From Anticarsia gemmatalis (Eukaryota; Arthropoda; Insecta; Lepidoptera; Erebidae), in contig NC_134767.1 of assembly GCF_050436995.1 (NCBI RefSeq), positions 248,001-312,000 of the forward strand: 64,000 nucleotides of DNA. The letters are read 5' to 3'. The notes under the pieces were generated by a model. The model was not told where the DNA came from. It was given only the letters and a program-made list of their open reading frames with translations, and searched no databases. This document shows positions 37,801 to 52,800 of the stretch, in pieces. Each line of letters starts with the position of its first letter. Positions within the stretch are counted from its first letter, which is position 1. The translations under genes were made by a program, and so were the position numbers.

Positions 37801-40800
37801 TGTTATCTTAATTGAAAACAACCGGGACCGACTTTTTACGTGCCCTCCGAAGCACGACGACGCTCAGTTCAAACACCACTGTGCGGTCACCTATCTATGG
37901 AATGACCGCGCCGAAGGTTGCCTAACCCACAGATCATTTACCGAACGGTAAGCGCAAATGGCTATGAGCGCAATGAATGAAATGAAATTAATGATTTAAC
38001 AACTAACGCATATTCAAACATTCGCATTTTTACATTAGTAGTATTAATAAAATTTTTGTCCAATATTTCGTCACTATGTCACTAATAAGTAAGGATCTCC
38101 TCTCGCGCCGTGAGGAAAGGGTGAGGCTAAACTGTAGACGTATATCTAGCTCAAATGACCAATAGTGCAGAACAACATAAAGTAGGTATATTTTTAAACA
38201 TTTTACCTCAAATCCCAAATTCGTCCGCTCGGAGAAATGTATTGCGACAAAAGAATTTCTTAACTTAATTGATTTTATCCAAATTCGTACAAGCATTCCG
38301 CGAAATTGAGTAACAAACATAGAAACATGTCAGAACTTTCACATTTTTGATACAAGTAAGGATTTAATTGCAACACCAAAAAACTTAGGCAATTATTGGA
38401 TTTATACAAAACTAGTTGTTTTGAACAAGGTGATACATACGGATTTGCACGGATTAAATAAAGGTAAGCACTTATAAATAAAATGTGACTATGTATGATG
38501 GGTATAAATAATTATCACTTGCTCTAACGGTGAAGAAAAACGCGATGAAACCTTGCATGTCTAAAATTTGTTTATACACTTATTTAGGGCATGCAAAGAC
38601 CCAAACCTGCACTTGGCCAGAGTGGTGGACTCAAGGCCTAATCCCTATCTCGTTCGGGAGGCCCTTGCCTAGCAGTGGGACAGTAATGGGTTAAAAAGAA
38701 AGGAAATATATGATCCCAAATTTCACCAAATTCAGCTCAAGAGTTTAGCAGTGAAAGCGCAACAAAGCTTGTAGCTAGCTGATTGCGTTCGCTCTCCCTT
38801 AGAGAAAAATAAATAATTGATAAAAAAGCATTATTTCGATGGTTAAACTATCTCTAAAGTTTCATTTTAATCCGTTTACATAAAACAACCTCAAACTTCC
38901 TCCAAGAATTTAGAAGTAAATCTTATATTTGTTACGCAATTAACATTAGTACAATTAAGTATACATACAAAACTCGAATCGAAAACTAGTTATTTGATGC
39001 AAATCTAAAAATGTCGAAAGTGTAACGTTACCCCACATTAAATATCATTGCAAAACCTAGTTAGCTAGTTGTCGGCCATATTTCATTGGATTTACATTAA
39101 ATAATACACATATATTATATGTTTGTGTCGTTAATAGAGCCTCGGGTCCTGCTCCAGTAATGGCCAGTAAATTAATGTCGGAATTACTACGAGTTCTCGA
39201 TTGTAACTCGAAGACTTTAGTCAGTTGTATTGTATAACATTTATGTTAATATATGAAATCTATACTAATAATATAAAGCTGAAGAGTTTGTTTGTTTGTT
39301 TGAACGCGCTAATCTCAGTAACTACGGGTCCGATTTGAAAAATTCTTTCAGTGTTAGATAGCCCATTTATCGAGGAAGGCTATAGGCTATATCATCACGC
39401 TGCGACCAATAGGAGCTGAGTAGCAGTAAAAAAGCAAAGTAAGTATCGTCTCGTCTCATCAGAGTTTGGACTTCAATTTGCAAGTCAGTTGTGGACTTAA
39501 CACCTTTTCATAAAAAAAAATTCTATATTTTTACGAAAACGTTACAAATTGGATTGAATGTTTGACCATGGTCTGTTTCTGATAATAGTTTATTTTTGCC
39601 ATAGTAAAACAATTTATATTTATTATGTTGAAATCCTATCGTAAATATCCGTATAACTTATTGCTTCTTTAACAGCTTACAGTCTGACTCATGATAGAGT
39701 TAGAAAGCTTCAAATCGAGTTTCCTTGGTAGTGGTCAGGTACTGAAGTAATCTAGCTTGATGCGGGCTGACAGAGAGAGATTACTAGACAATTTCCTAGA
39801 GCAAACACATTACTAGCTTTATCACTAACGGTTAAATGTGATTTATACTAATGTCAGCAGATTGAGTTGTGCATATTCAGAATGTAATGACGCAACACAA
39901 CTTATGAGGCTGCTTAGTCTGATTTATGCTAGGACATGGAATCATACGTCCATATTTTGATTCCAGAAAAGCCTGTATACAGTGGCCCGTTCATTTTAGA
40001 GGTAGTTAGTGGTCAACCTAGTGTTAAAATTGTTGGAGCCGCCGGAAAGTCTTCGATTTGGCTGTTGTCTTCATTGACAAAACCGGTCCGACGTTTTACT
40101 TGGTCTCCGAAACACATAGATGCTAAGTTCTTATACATACGATCACCCATCTATGAAATGACCGTGCCAAGTGTTTCAATTAAAAACCAAATTTTACGTA
40201 CCCTCCGAAGCACGGAAAACATAGATTAGCTCGAAATATGATTATGGTATTACATTTGTATGTGGGATTGTAACCACATACGAACCATTGCACACTACAC
40301 GTCTATAACAGTGCTTCAAGGGTTATAAGTACAGTCGACCGTTTAAAACCAGGTGCAGTTGATAGCATCGGTACTTTCTAAGCAATTATATGAAGTACCG
40401 CGTACAGTCATTTGTCAATACACGCGCCGGATAACGTTTGATTGATGATGTCTAACGCAACACCGCCGCTGTACCGCGCCGCGTCACGAACTGATTATGA
40501 TTTTATTGTGATAAAGATAAAGATACATTTATTGCATAACTGTGTACATAGGATGTTACAATTAGTGAATCAACAGTTTATGCATAGCGGATGTACAATT
40601 TTTGACAACTTAAAGCTAATGTTAATAGAAGTGTTGCGCTAGTTGCACTTGTGCGTCGTTAAACGATCAGTGGGTTATGCAAATCTTGGCGCGATCATTC
40701 CATAGGCGGGTGTCCTTATAGTGGTGTTTGAACTGAGCGTTGCCCTGGTTTACAAGGAACGATAAAGGTCAATTTTGACTGTTATTAAGCAATTTCAAAA

Positions 40801-43800
40801 GTTTTAGTATGTATAGATTTTTACCAAAATTGCATCAGCCGTTTTTTGAATCCAGAAACTAAAGTATATACTAAAAATTGTACAGCGAGAGAATCAAACC
40901 CAAGCAATAGCCAGTTAATAGCCTGTATAAGCACCGTAAATACCGACACTTTTCTCTAGAGTACAGCAAATAAAGTAACATTCGACACAACTAACTCAAG
41001 TTAACGAGTAAGTGGCGTTAACTTATGAGCTTGTTTACATGTTGTCGACTGTACACCAGTGGCGAAGGCTCCATACAACTCGATTCCTACCGGCTTCCCT
41101 TTCTGGACAGACTTAATATTAGTGTTAAATTAATTGTTTACTTTTGCCTAATAATACACAATTAATTAATAATCAACAATATTTAAAGCGAAATCTTTAA
41201 CTAGAATCAATAATCTAATCGAAACAGTACGAAAACGCCTACCCTTCAAAAATTACGCTCCGCTAAAAACGCAACGTGAAGTAATAATAATGAAATAAAC
41301 CGTAGGCGCTGATCGGGAATCGCGTACAATAAAAACTATGGCGGCGATGTCGCTTACGACCTTTTGGATCGCGCTTTACACCGCGCTGCATAGTGGCGAG
41401 CAAGCCGGAGGAAGAGCGGGTTGCCTCGCGCTACAGCGCTCGCGCCGCCGCGCCGCGGCGGACACATGATCTTACGCATGTTTCTGTCGCGGCGCGAGCC
41501 GCGTGCAAGAGCGAGATGGCGAAATCAAAGCTAAGCATCCTGCATAAGTATGAGTCGAACATTGTTCAGTGTTCACCAGTTTGACATTATAGGTTATGTT
41601 TGTTTACTGTTTTTTCGCGCGCTCTATAACAAATTAGAATATTTGTGTTTATTACAACATTATTCCTTATTAAATGTTTGTGCATAACTGTGAACGAATC
41701 AGTGTATTAAAGAGTAATTGTTTTGCATGTTTCTATTCGAGTAAATTTTCATTTTGTCAGATTTATAGCTTAAACTCATTTCTATTAAACTGTTCTGCGT
41801 TTATCCATAATGTGTTTGATATTTTATTGTTGATGAATACATTCTAAATTGCTTGTATAATATGTTATAAAACAACCAGTGCGAGACAATCATCAATCGT
41901 TCGATATACGTTATCTTAAATATGTGCTGTTGTGTTACCTACGTGTTACTACACTGAAGACAGAGTAACTTAATGCAAAACAAGCATGATTAGGTAGCAT
42001 GGTAAGTACCTATGTATTATTAGACTGTAGAGAGAGAAATAAGAGACTGTAGTCGAATGTAGATAATACTCTCATATTGTTATTATGCAGAATTTTACGT
42101 CGATATTCTTACGATGTAGGTACATAATATGTAGGTATTATACCTAGAGAATGACTAATAGCTCCGGCTTACCTTTTGTAAAAACTGACCCTTCGCCACT
42201 GCTGTACACTTTGTATTACTTCTAGTATGTTGCCACTGCCGGCGATTGAGTTGCTTTTCGGAAGCTAAAAGCCGCGACTTATTGCTGCGCCTGGCACACT
42301 ACTTGCCCATTTCTGCGTTTTGACAGCCACCAAACAGAGGTCACAGTAGTCGCGGTAACTCGTGCGATCTCTCAGGATCGATACAGACGCTAAAACGTGC
42401 GATTCCTGCCGCCGCTACCACACATGGAGGTCGCTAAAACATGATGCAGCATTGAGGCACATGCTGAAAGACGCGATTTTGCTGCCGCGACCCATCGCAG
42501 ATGGTCGCCGAAAACACGGTACATCATTGCTTCAGCCGCTAAAACGATTCTACCGCCACGATCAAGCAAGAATAAATTGCCGATGCTAAAAGTGGTTAGT
42601 CTGCGGTGTCCCTTAAAGTTACAATTGACACTGAATCAAGTTAACTTATAGAAGTATTTGCAATGTTACCGACTGCACACTTTGTATTACTCCTAGTTTG
42701 CTGCCACTTACGGAATTATTCATTACTTTATTTGTGCGAGGCTAATCAAGTCTAGCATTTTGTTTCCGCCGGTGCTTGTGAAAAGACTTTAAACGTTATA
42801 CAAATTTCTAGCAACTTTTAGAATCATAGCTTCAATTTTTATGCATATTAAGACACAGACTGTCTAGTCTACAATTTGATTCGACTATTACATACAACTA
42901 ATAAAATAAATAAAAAAATAAAAAAATTCGACATAACAAGCCGAGATTTTTAATAAAAGTGTCTGCCCGATCAAGTTAAACTTTTCTTGACAACAATAAT
43001 TAAAAGTTCGTATTGAAACACATGAATGGTAGCTGTGTTGTTACATAGCATTTCAGTCGAGTAGAACACTATAACTAACTAGCAATACAATGTGGACGGT
43101 ATAACTCAATGCTCAAAGACTCGTTACTCACAGAAAGCAAGCCACTATTTTGCTCAACGATAGTTCAATCGAGTAAAACTGAATACAGAGCTTTACTCAC
43201 ATGTCTATCGCCCATTTGATAAATAAACTAACCCGTGCACCTTCAAACATATCACAGTTCAATTAATAACAACCAATCAAATAATTGTCTTACAATTTAT
43301 TAGCCAATCACATGATTTCTCCTGATTTATGGACCAATCACGGGTCGACATTTGACAGGTTAGGTCGACGACTGTCAATGTAAATGTTAATGATAGGTTA
43401 TTATAGTTGTTATAGGCTAGTAATCATTGGCCTCCTTCGCTGAGATTCAAGTTCGAATCCGCTGTTTAATTCTAGATTGTTCCGGCCGGATACTGAAATG
43501 TCACTAACGACCATTCCCAATGTTATATCAAAGATTACAGATAGATGATTACGTCAAAAGTAATCTATCACTAACTGATTTTGTTAGGGATTGCTATCCA
43601 TTAATTTGTTATAGGACGACAAAATGATAGATTATGCTTGTCCTTAGTCAGTGGATAGATAGGTTATTGAAAACGGTCGTAAGTTAAGTATAAGATAAGT
43701 TTCGTGTTTAGTATGTTAGAGTCATGTATTATTTTTGAGGGCAGATTCATATTGATTGAAGTTTGAGTATTTGGTATGAGCCGTTGTAAACTAAGGTTGC

Positions 43801-46800
43801 GATACAAAACATAACATGATTTTAGAAAGTAACACAGAAACATAAAAATTATTAGAATTCAATATGATTTTGTTTTTTTATCGAATTTTCCCGTTAAGAC
43901 GTTAACTTCCTTATAAGCTGTTATTATAGATAACCCACGCTCCTCCATATAATAAATTATATTATTGATATCATAGAAAGCATGTCAAGCCACAATATGG
44001 TTTGAAAAATGTATTTATCCAAATTTACTTAATTGTGAATAGCCTAAAACCGATATTAGATATTATACCGTTTTTGATGTGGATGACCATCGACGCCCAA
44101 TACTAACCGTATCCCAAAATGTATAATATGCTTAATAGAAGTTCGAAAATGACGATGCGGTCAACGGGCAATATCCGTTTTCAAGAGAATATATTTGTAG
44201 GAACCGAAAATATTTTCGTTTTTCTTCAAGCCTTTAATATATGCGCTGTGACACATGTGCGTTTTATGATTCTAAAACCTCCCTGAAATTGAGCCTAGCA
44301 AACGGTCAAAAAAAACTAACTTTAACTTTCGTATATCGAAAATAGATAAACTGCACTAATCTAAAACAGCCCTTATCTCTCATCTAGACTATTTAATTAA
44401 AAAATCTATCACAAACCATTCAATGAATCAATCAAACATCAAACCAATATTTCACTATTCTAAAAAATGCTGCATCCTGATTGGTCAGTTGTAACCTTAC
44501 GCGTTAGGTTGTGCACAACTTGACCAATCGTGTGTTGTGAGTGCAAGGTTAGTATGTGAATGGAGTGAATATGACATCACGATCAAGGTAATTGTATGTA
44601 GATGTGGAAATTAGATTAGGGTTAGGTCTTGACAAGTTTGATTAGACTTTATTAATTAGATTAAAGTGTTATTAGGCTGTGGAATTGACCTAGAGTTTGT
44701 TATTATGTGTAAACCTTATATGGAGCGTGTAATGCGTTTAGTAATCTGAAATATAGAAAATATAGTATGCTATGCTATGCTTTACTCTATAAAGATGCTA
44801 GTCTGTCTGTTTGTTACGCTTTTACATGTTTACCCCTTATCCAAATTTGATGCATGCATCTGCCAGCATCAAGATGATGAAAAAACTGGAGTCGCGCGCG
44901 AGTCCATTAGTTTAAAAAAATATTGACGGTAAGTAAATTTTTACCAAGACAAATAAGGAAAAATTATAAAATGATGTAAATGTAAAATCCAATGTCCGTT
45001 TTGCACACTATCACGGCGAAACGAATACACAAACAATATATCTATAAATAAAAACAAAAATATATCGTCATTGAAAGCGAAACCACGGACATTAACTATA
45101 TTAAAAACCGAAAGTACTCATCTACTAATCCTTTATCAAAATCACACGTACAAACAATGATTGATCACACTCACACCTCTATAACACGTAACAGCCCATT
45201 GTTACTGATCACTCTACATAATCAATATGATCATAATGAGCAAGTGTAATCAATTTGATCAAATGTGATTGATTGTTATATATTGCTTCGCTGATCGTGA
45301 TTAGATTGTATATATTGCTTATTGAATTTTAGACACACCCTGTTTTGTCGATCGGACATTTTATTTTTTTTACTTTTATATTTAGCCTGAGGAGCTTTTT
45401 ACAACAAAGAAACTTTTATTTATCCTGTGTGTTTTTAATAATAAACTATCTATGTTTGAATTTCGTGTATTTTATATATAAATTATGTAGCCAAAATGTT
45501 CACGGTGACGTGTAAGTATTTGTGACGTCACAAAACCCTACTGATTTTTTTATCTCCATTCCTTTCTCACTTGAAAGCATATATATATAGACTGTATTCA
45601 CTATTTGTAGCTTTTAATTTCAATATCGGACATATGAGCAAATTTTAAGCTTCTTTTTTTCAGTATCGCATTATAATCTATTTCGAGCGCTCTATATGCG
45701 TTAAGCAAAAGCAAATTTCATAACCCCCGCAGGACTCGGAAATCAAACTTGAGACCTTTTTATCACTAAAGCCCGGAGCACATGAGCAGTTATAGAATTA
45801 TTTTTCTCAATGGAAAATCCCAACCAAGATCCTGTTTAAAAAAAACTATATTAATAAAAGCCTACCTCCTGCTTATTAAAAGTGTTCATTATAGCGTAAT
45901 AATACGTTTCGTGATACATTTAATCCTCGACCTCCATTCATAATAACTTCTAAGTATAGACAATACAAATGACAACGTTTAAGGTACTGCCACACTAGGC
46001 CGGTTTAATACACGTTTATGTCAACTCGGAGCGTAGTGGACAACTGTGGCGCGACTCTCTTTAGTCCATACTATCGAGGACTTTGACATTTAAAATGTAC
46101 TGCAAAATTAGTTCCTACAAGATCCACTAGAGGCGCTGGTCAGATTTTCATACAAAATTAGTCGATTGCTAGTAGGTTCTTGGCAGTCAGTAGTATAGAC
46201 TAGCGAGACTGACATTTAATATACAAGCGATTTCATGATGATCAGCAGTCGTATATCGACCTTATATAGTTGTACCCTTATATACTAAGAACTGTGACAT
46301 GTCGAGTGTGGAACCGGTCGCGCGATACACTAGACCCGATAAAGGCAAATACTAAGACAGATACTTGCGAAACTGTGGCTTATTGTTTTGATATACTTAT
46401 GACCAACAATACATACATAACAATAACAGCATATATCACTAACCCAAATTGGTACATGACCTTAGCTCTAAAAACTATACATTTGACTGAAAAGTTTCGG
46501 ATCACTATACCTAAAGAATACTTTTGTAACTAAAGATTACTTTTTGGCCAAACTGGGACTTCAAAAGAAGATTTTAATTTTAATGTCAGATTAAAATAAT
46601 AAAACCTGACCCGTGTACTTATAAAGAGTGGCCTATGACATAAATAACTGGCGAGAAAATTTCGACCTTAGAGATTCTGACACCTTTTCTCAATGGCTTC
46701 TGGCAGTGAATTAATTTACTGTATTATTACTCATGAGAGTTACTGAAAATAAAAGGCTTTAATAATAAATTATTACATTTTAGATTGGACACCGCATATT

Positions 46801-49800
46801 TCAAAAACAATAAATGGTTTTATAATTAAATAATTAGTGATTGGAGCCCCACCGCGCTTAAATTACTACAAATTAATGATATTTTTGAAAGAACTACATA
46901 CTGTCTAAATATAACAATTAGACACAAACACACACAGACAAACAAACAAACACAAAAAACCTAAGTAAGTAACTTAAGCCATTAATCTGTGCGTCACGAT
47001 TGTCGCATTACACACACATCGTGTCGCGTCGCAATCACATCGATCTACATGTTACATCTCACATCTATCATCTCATGTACCATCGCGGTACAAGCGAGGA
47101 AGCCTCATGTACTACGCAGAGATAAACACACACATTATCTAGGAAAATATCAGTCTGCGACCACGGCGAGTGCAACCTGCGCCGAAACGTTAGACATTTT
47201 AAGGCAAAATGCGTTCGCGTTATTTCCCGTATTCTATTATACATTAAATGTCTACTTGGACTGCCTCTGTGGTAAGGTAGGCAGTGTATCCGAGATCTAG
47301 TTTTCGATTCCCGAATCGGGCAAAGTACTTTCGGCTTAACCTTTACTCTAAACTATGTTGGAGTCGGCTTCCAGTCTCATCGGATGCAGCTGAATACCAG
47401 TGTGTTACATGGAGTGACTGCCACTGTCATCCGACCTCCACAACACAGTAATCTCTATCATCTACAATACGATACCCTTCGGTAAGACTGGTTGTCTGAC
47501 TTTCAAGCTTCTGACTACGGTTAACGACTGTCAAAGATCTTTGAAAGCGACAGGCAGGACCTAAAATTAAATCATCGCACTCTTGGTTTTTTGAGACTGG
47601 ATTTTTGCAAAAAAACTGAGACTTGCAGAGACTGGCTTAGTAACACACCAAGTACTAATCTTGCGAAAATTTTACAAACATACAAACAACAAACACAAAG
47701 TATTATTAAACCGAAACAACCAGTTGTGGATCACTCAAGTCATTGCACGAAGAAATAGAACCCACGGTCTTCCAACGCTGTGGTCGCGCAAAAACCATTT
47801 TAACCACAGCATCACAGAGCGCAATATTTTGGCATCCATTACTTAAAGGTTGACTAATGTTTAAACCATTTACGTAATCACCGAGGGTCATCCAGTTTAA
47901 TTATAATAATCGTAGCAATAACTGACCACAGACGAGTTACCACGGATATTACACTTTCTAAATATTACACAGACGGAAAGCCTCGTCACATTATGTATGT
48001 ATGTTTGTATGTGCGTCCGCTCTGACGCTAATAACTTAATATCTTTAATAACAACTTATCAAATAACGCAATGATGTTTGAAGATAAGTTTGAAATAACA
48101 CGCCTACAGCTCGTCAAGTGATTTGATAAAACTTTGTAAAGGGATTATAAGTTCCCACGCGATAGGTATAAATTCACTTATAAACAACTGCACGTTTGGC
48201 GCAGTAGTTTAAGTGATCAACTCGCCGTAATAACGGTAGCGCCGCGGGTGGTGGGATCGAATCCAGCCGGGACAAATATTTGTATGATGAGCACTAGAAT
48301 CTTTTCCGAGCCTGGTGGTTAAAGTATCTATATAAGTACATACTTAACAATTAAATTCTAAATACATATTTAGAAGTATATAAGTATGTTTATCAGTTAT
48401 TTGGTTACCATAGTACAAGCTCTGCTTAGTTTGGAATTAAATGACCGCTTGTAAGTTGTTTGATGATATTTATTACTTATATACAATTGCTTCATTGTGT
48501 GCATGGGTCTACTCTAGGAATAAGTTCCAGTTAGGCTTTGCATGCAAAGTGACGAAGAAAGCGACCTTTGTGAAAATCATTCTGAGACAAATATTTAGAA
48601 TTAAACAACAATACGATAACTTAGACTTTTCAAATTCGAAAATCTATACTAATATTATAAAGCAGAAGAGTTTGTTTGTTTGTTTGTTTGTTTGAACGCG
48701 CTAATCTCAGGAACTACTAGTCCGATTTGAAAAATTCTTTCAGTGTTAGATAGTCCATTTATCGAGGAAGGTTATAGGCTATATATCATCACGCTACTAC
48801 TAATAGGAGCAGAGTACCAGTGAAAAATGTTACAAAAACGGGGAACATTTTTAACGCTTATGTAACGCAAGCGAAGTTGCGCGGGTCAGCTAGTTACTAA
48901 TAATTGACTATTAATTCGCAACATATTTAAAACAGTAAAGCTCAAATTCAAATAGCTAGTTCATTTAGGTCAAACATTTACACTTATGAAAACGAAATCC
49001 TGAATCTACAACCAGGCCGGAAAGTAAGACTATAAAGCTTTAATATTGTCCTTTTTATATAATAAAAGTGTGATAAGAAAGAGTGAGTTCTTTTATACTG
49101 CTGTGATAATTCGATTCGGTTTTATATTGTACGGTATAAAAGTAGAAAGTGCAAGTCTCGCGCTGATGTTTGTGCGAAGCTCCGCAAGTGGAGTATCGCT
49201 TGTGCAATTACTAATTATATTATGAACGCTACACACTGTCTGTCAGAACGGCGAACTACATAGCGCTTTCATGCCCCTAAACTTTGATTGCCTTCGTGGC
49301 GCAGTGGTTAATGTCACCATTCCGCTGCTATTGCGTCGAGAGGTCGTGGGCTCAACAATTATTTGTTAGATACACAAATAATTATTTCGGAACTGGTTGC
49401 ACTTTATGTCCAATGTTTTTATGTTTGTAAAAGTCCCCGCGACAGAAGACTAATTCTTAGTGCGGGAGCTATCTTAAAAAAACTCTTTTAGACCGGCGTT
49501 GTCGACTCAAAAGCTTTATCTCTCTCTTGATTGTAAAAGGGTCGTTATTGGTACTCTTTGTCTAAGAATTCAATTGAAACGAATTTATGACCCCACTCAG
49601 AAAATATTAAGCGGGTGAAAACATAAGGCACCAAATTCGAAAAAATAGACATCGTTTGCTTTTTAACTACAAACTATCCTTTCTTGGACCGACATGAAAC
49701 AGAATCATTTATTCTTTTAATGAATATTATCAATTTCTTTTTCTAAGATCACTAGTTTTCTTTCTTCTTCCAAGATCACTACATCACATTCAAAACATTT

Positions 49801-52800
49801 GAGAACTTAAGAGCTTTATTTTTTCTTAAAGCTGTGTCCACCCAACAAGTTGTCTCACTCTCCCATCCGTACACACCCTGTACATTCGTAGCTTTCGTAA
49901 CCGCTACAGTTAACAACGATTATGCTAATGCGCGGTACCTCCCTGCCGAGGTACTTGCGGTAATTGGAACATGATAGCCGACCTGATCTTGGAATACATT
50001 AACTAATATGTGCGTGTTTTATAACATCGTTTTATATGAGACGGTGTAGGCAGAGGTCTTTTATACACCCACTTATTTTGCGTTTGTGGTATGTTATAGT
50101 GCTATTGCAGTATACTGGTGTTTTAGTGAGCTTTAGATTCTATTAAGTATATTTTTTTATTGCTCAACACTGGATTTGATTGTAAGACATTCTCATCAGG
50201 AATTGTATTGCAGAATATCTGTTAAGCTTTTGAACCAAAATTTCAAAACGGAGTAAGCAGAAATTCGAGTAAGTTATTTTTCAGAAAAGGGCAACGAGAT
50301 ATCTTCTGGCAGTCAGCTTAGTGTACCGCTAAATTGCTGAACCGACTAATCTGTAATTTAGACGGATCATTTTATTTTTCTTCTGTTTGAGTGTTCCACT
50401 GCTGGGCAAAGGCCAACCCCTTCTCTTCCAAATCCCCCTATCGGCGGCAAGATCCGACCAGTCCTGTTTCAAATGGAATCTCATCATCTCCGTTTGGGTT
50501 TCCCGCGTTCGCGATGACCATCCTCTGGCACCCAGTAAGTTGGTAGATACGCGTATGGTCTCCTTTCCGGATTTATTTATTTATTAAACATCCTTATAAC
50601 ACGGTTATTTAGTAGGTGTCCTACTAAATAGATACATGCGGATAATGTGGCCCAGTCCCATTTTAGCTTGGCGGTCTTTTCCCCTACATCGGCTATTCGA
50701 GTTTCGGAGCGTAATAATACGCATAATACTAAGGGAAAATAAGTTGTTTATTAACCTTCATCTACACATGTAATGTAGTGTGTATTAACTAGTTAATATA
50801 AGGTAACTATTAGTGTTTAGTGTAGGCTGTAGGGTAAATCGTGACGATATAACCTCGCGCCGTGGGGAGGTGCTCCGGCGACCTCTAGTTAGTGATATCA
50901 TGGCGCCTTGAGTGTGCACGAGTTACCTAGTGGTAACCTAGCATTAGTTTAATATAACTACACATGTTACTACATAGGTATTAGTCCGATCATGGAATAA
51001 ATAGGTATACTGATAACTGTGGCATTTTTTTTTTGGTTCTGCGAAGGTATACCCTTTTCTATAAAATCTTGTCTTGTTAAGAGCTTGATAATGTCTCGAA
51101 AAATAATCCGACTAGCATTTTTCTTTTGACTTGATTTCGTAGACTATGCAATTACCAGATAAAGGTGTTCGATTTTGGGTACGAATTCGTGTAGGGCCTA
51201 GAAATAATCATTCAGTTATCAGTATTATTTATCCACGGCCCGAAGCATAAATCTAGATAATTACCCTCAGGTTTTCTATCCTAAAATAAGTAAAGATTGC
51301 CCAGGAATGGTAGTTGAAATCACAGAATTCTCGTGCCCTAAAGCTACTTCCAGCGTATATCTTTTCACCATTTCTATTTAGCATACTATCTCATGGGGAA
51401 AGCAAAGAAAGTTTTTAAATAACGGTTTTTAAAATCGTACAATCGTGATAGGTGTTGTCACGAGAGGGCGTTGTGATCGACAGTGGTGATGACGTGACGT
51501 GATAACGCGATCGCGTGATGACGGCCCGTTAATTAGAGTGATGTGTCGATCTATTGATAAATACGTCTGTTTAGCGGTTCAACTGACACGTGACGTAATG
51601 GTGCAATGGTTGAGATGGGTGCCACGCCTATGATGACGGTCGTGGGCTTGAATACATGAGGCCTATTAGAACAGTATTTTTCTGTGACAAGTCTCAGCCC
51701 CCGAAAATATTTTGACTGAATCTAGCCGACTTATAGCTATGTAGCCAGCAGCATTCCATCTATGGACTGACCGTGTCAATTGTTTTTAAGCCTAATGATC
51801 GTTTACCGATCGGTGGGTCATGGGGACCACCAATATCAATACGCCAGGGACGACTTCAAATCCTACTTAATTGTCCATTAACATGTAAATTTTTTTAGGC
51901 AGCCATCTTAGAAAAATTGGTCGGTTCCGGGAGACTAGGGTGGCGACCACACAAACTTAGACTTAAGCTTCTACCCCCTAGTACATATTTAAAATGTAAA
52001 ATGACGTCCCCTGAAAAATGAAAACTTACCTGTAACTTTTCAACGGAATAACTCCCTATTCCTGAATATATCTTTGTCACTCTTTAGCGAAAATACTATC
52101 GAATGATATTGATAAGATTCAAAGTAATTTATAACGTACTTTTTGTTCGGCAACATTTTTACGCAGACGTAACCACGGCGTAAACTAGTAAACTATCATA
52201 TACACATATAACATAACATACGATATTACTATGTAATCTGAAATTAGTATAGACATATCATCGAGTAAAACCAGCTTCGCGTAAATTGATCCGTTCTAAA
52301 TGCTTATGATATTACAAGATAATCTACATAATTGAATGCAACATTTCTCTACTTATACCCGCTTATACCAGCTGTAATCATCTCGGGTTAAATTACTTAT
52401 TTCCTTGCAATGAGTTTATTAGGAGTGAATTAAGTTGGACGTGATGAAGTCGATGTGACATTCTGTCGGTAGATGTTAGTGTGCTGATTGGTGATTTGAT
52501 TATTTTGTTAATGAGTGGATATTTTTTAGAATAATTATTGATAGGTTGCTCAGTTATTTTAATCACTATTTGCATTTGATATAAGTTTATGCGTTTTAAA
52601 ATGTACTTAAACATAATAAAATTGTTAAAATCATGACAGATTATCGTCTTCGAAGTTTTTTTTAATCATTTACAGGACTGATATAAATAAAGGTGTGCGA
52701 AGCACTTTCAGGCCGTGTGAGTGTCTAGCGATTTTTCAATATACTTTGGAATACTGCTAAGTACTGACAGTACAATTTTTTAAATTGCTATTATTACTTA

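Noticed and set aside
41338..41469. 43-codon ORF in a GC-rich block (MAAMSLTTFWIALYTALHSG)
   Set aside because: It sits inside the hAT-like element, has no domain and no clear splice partner. A CpG-island promoter was also considered but the element context explains the block.
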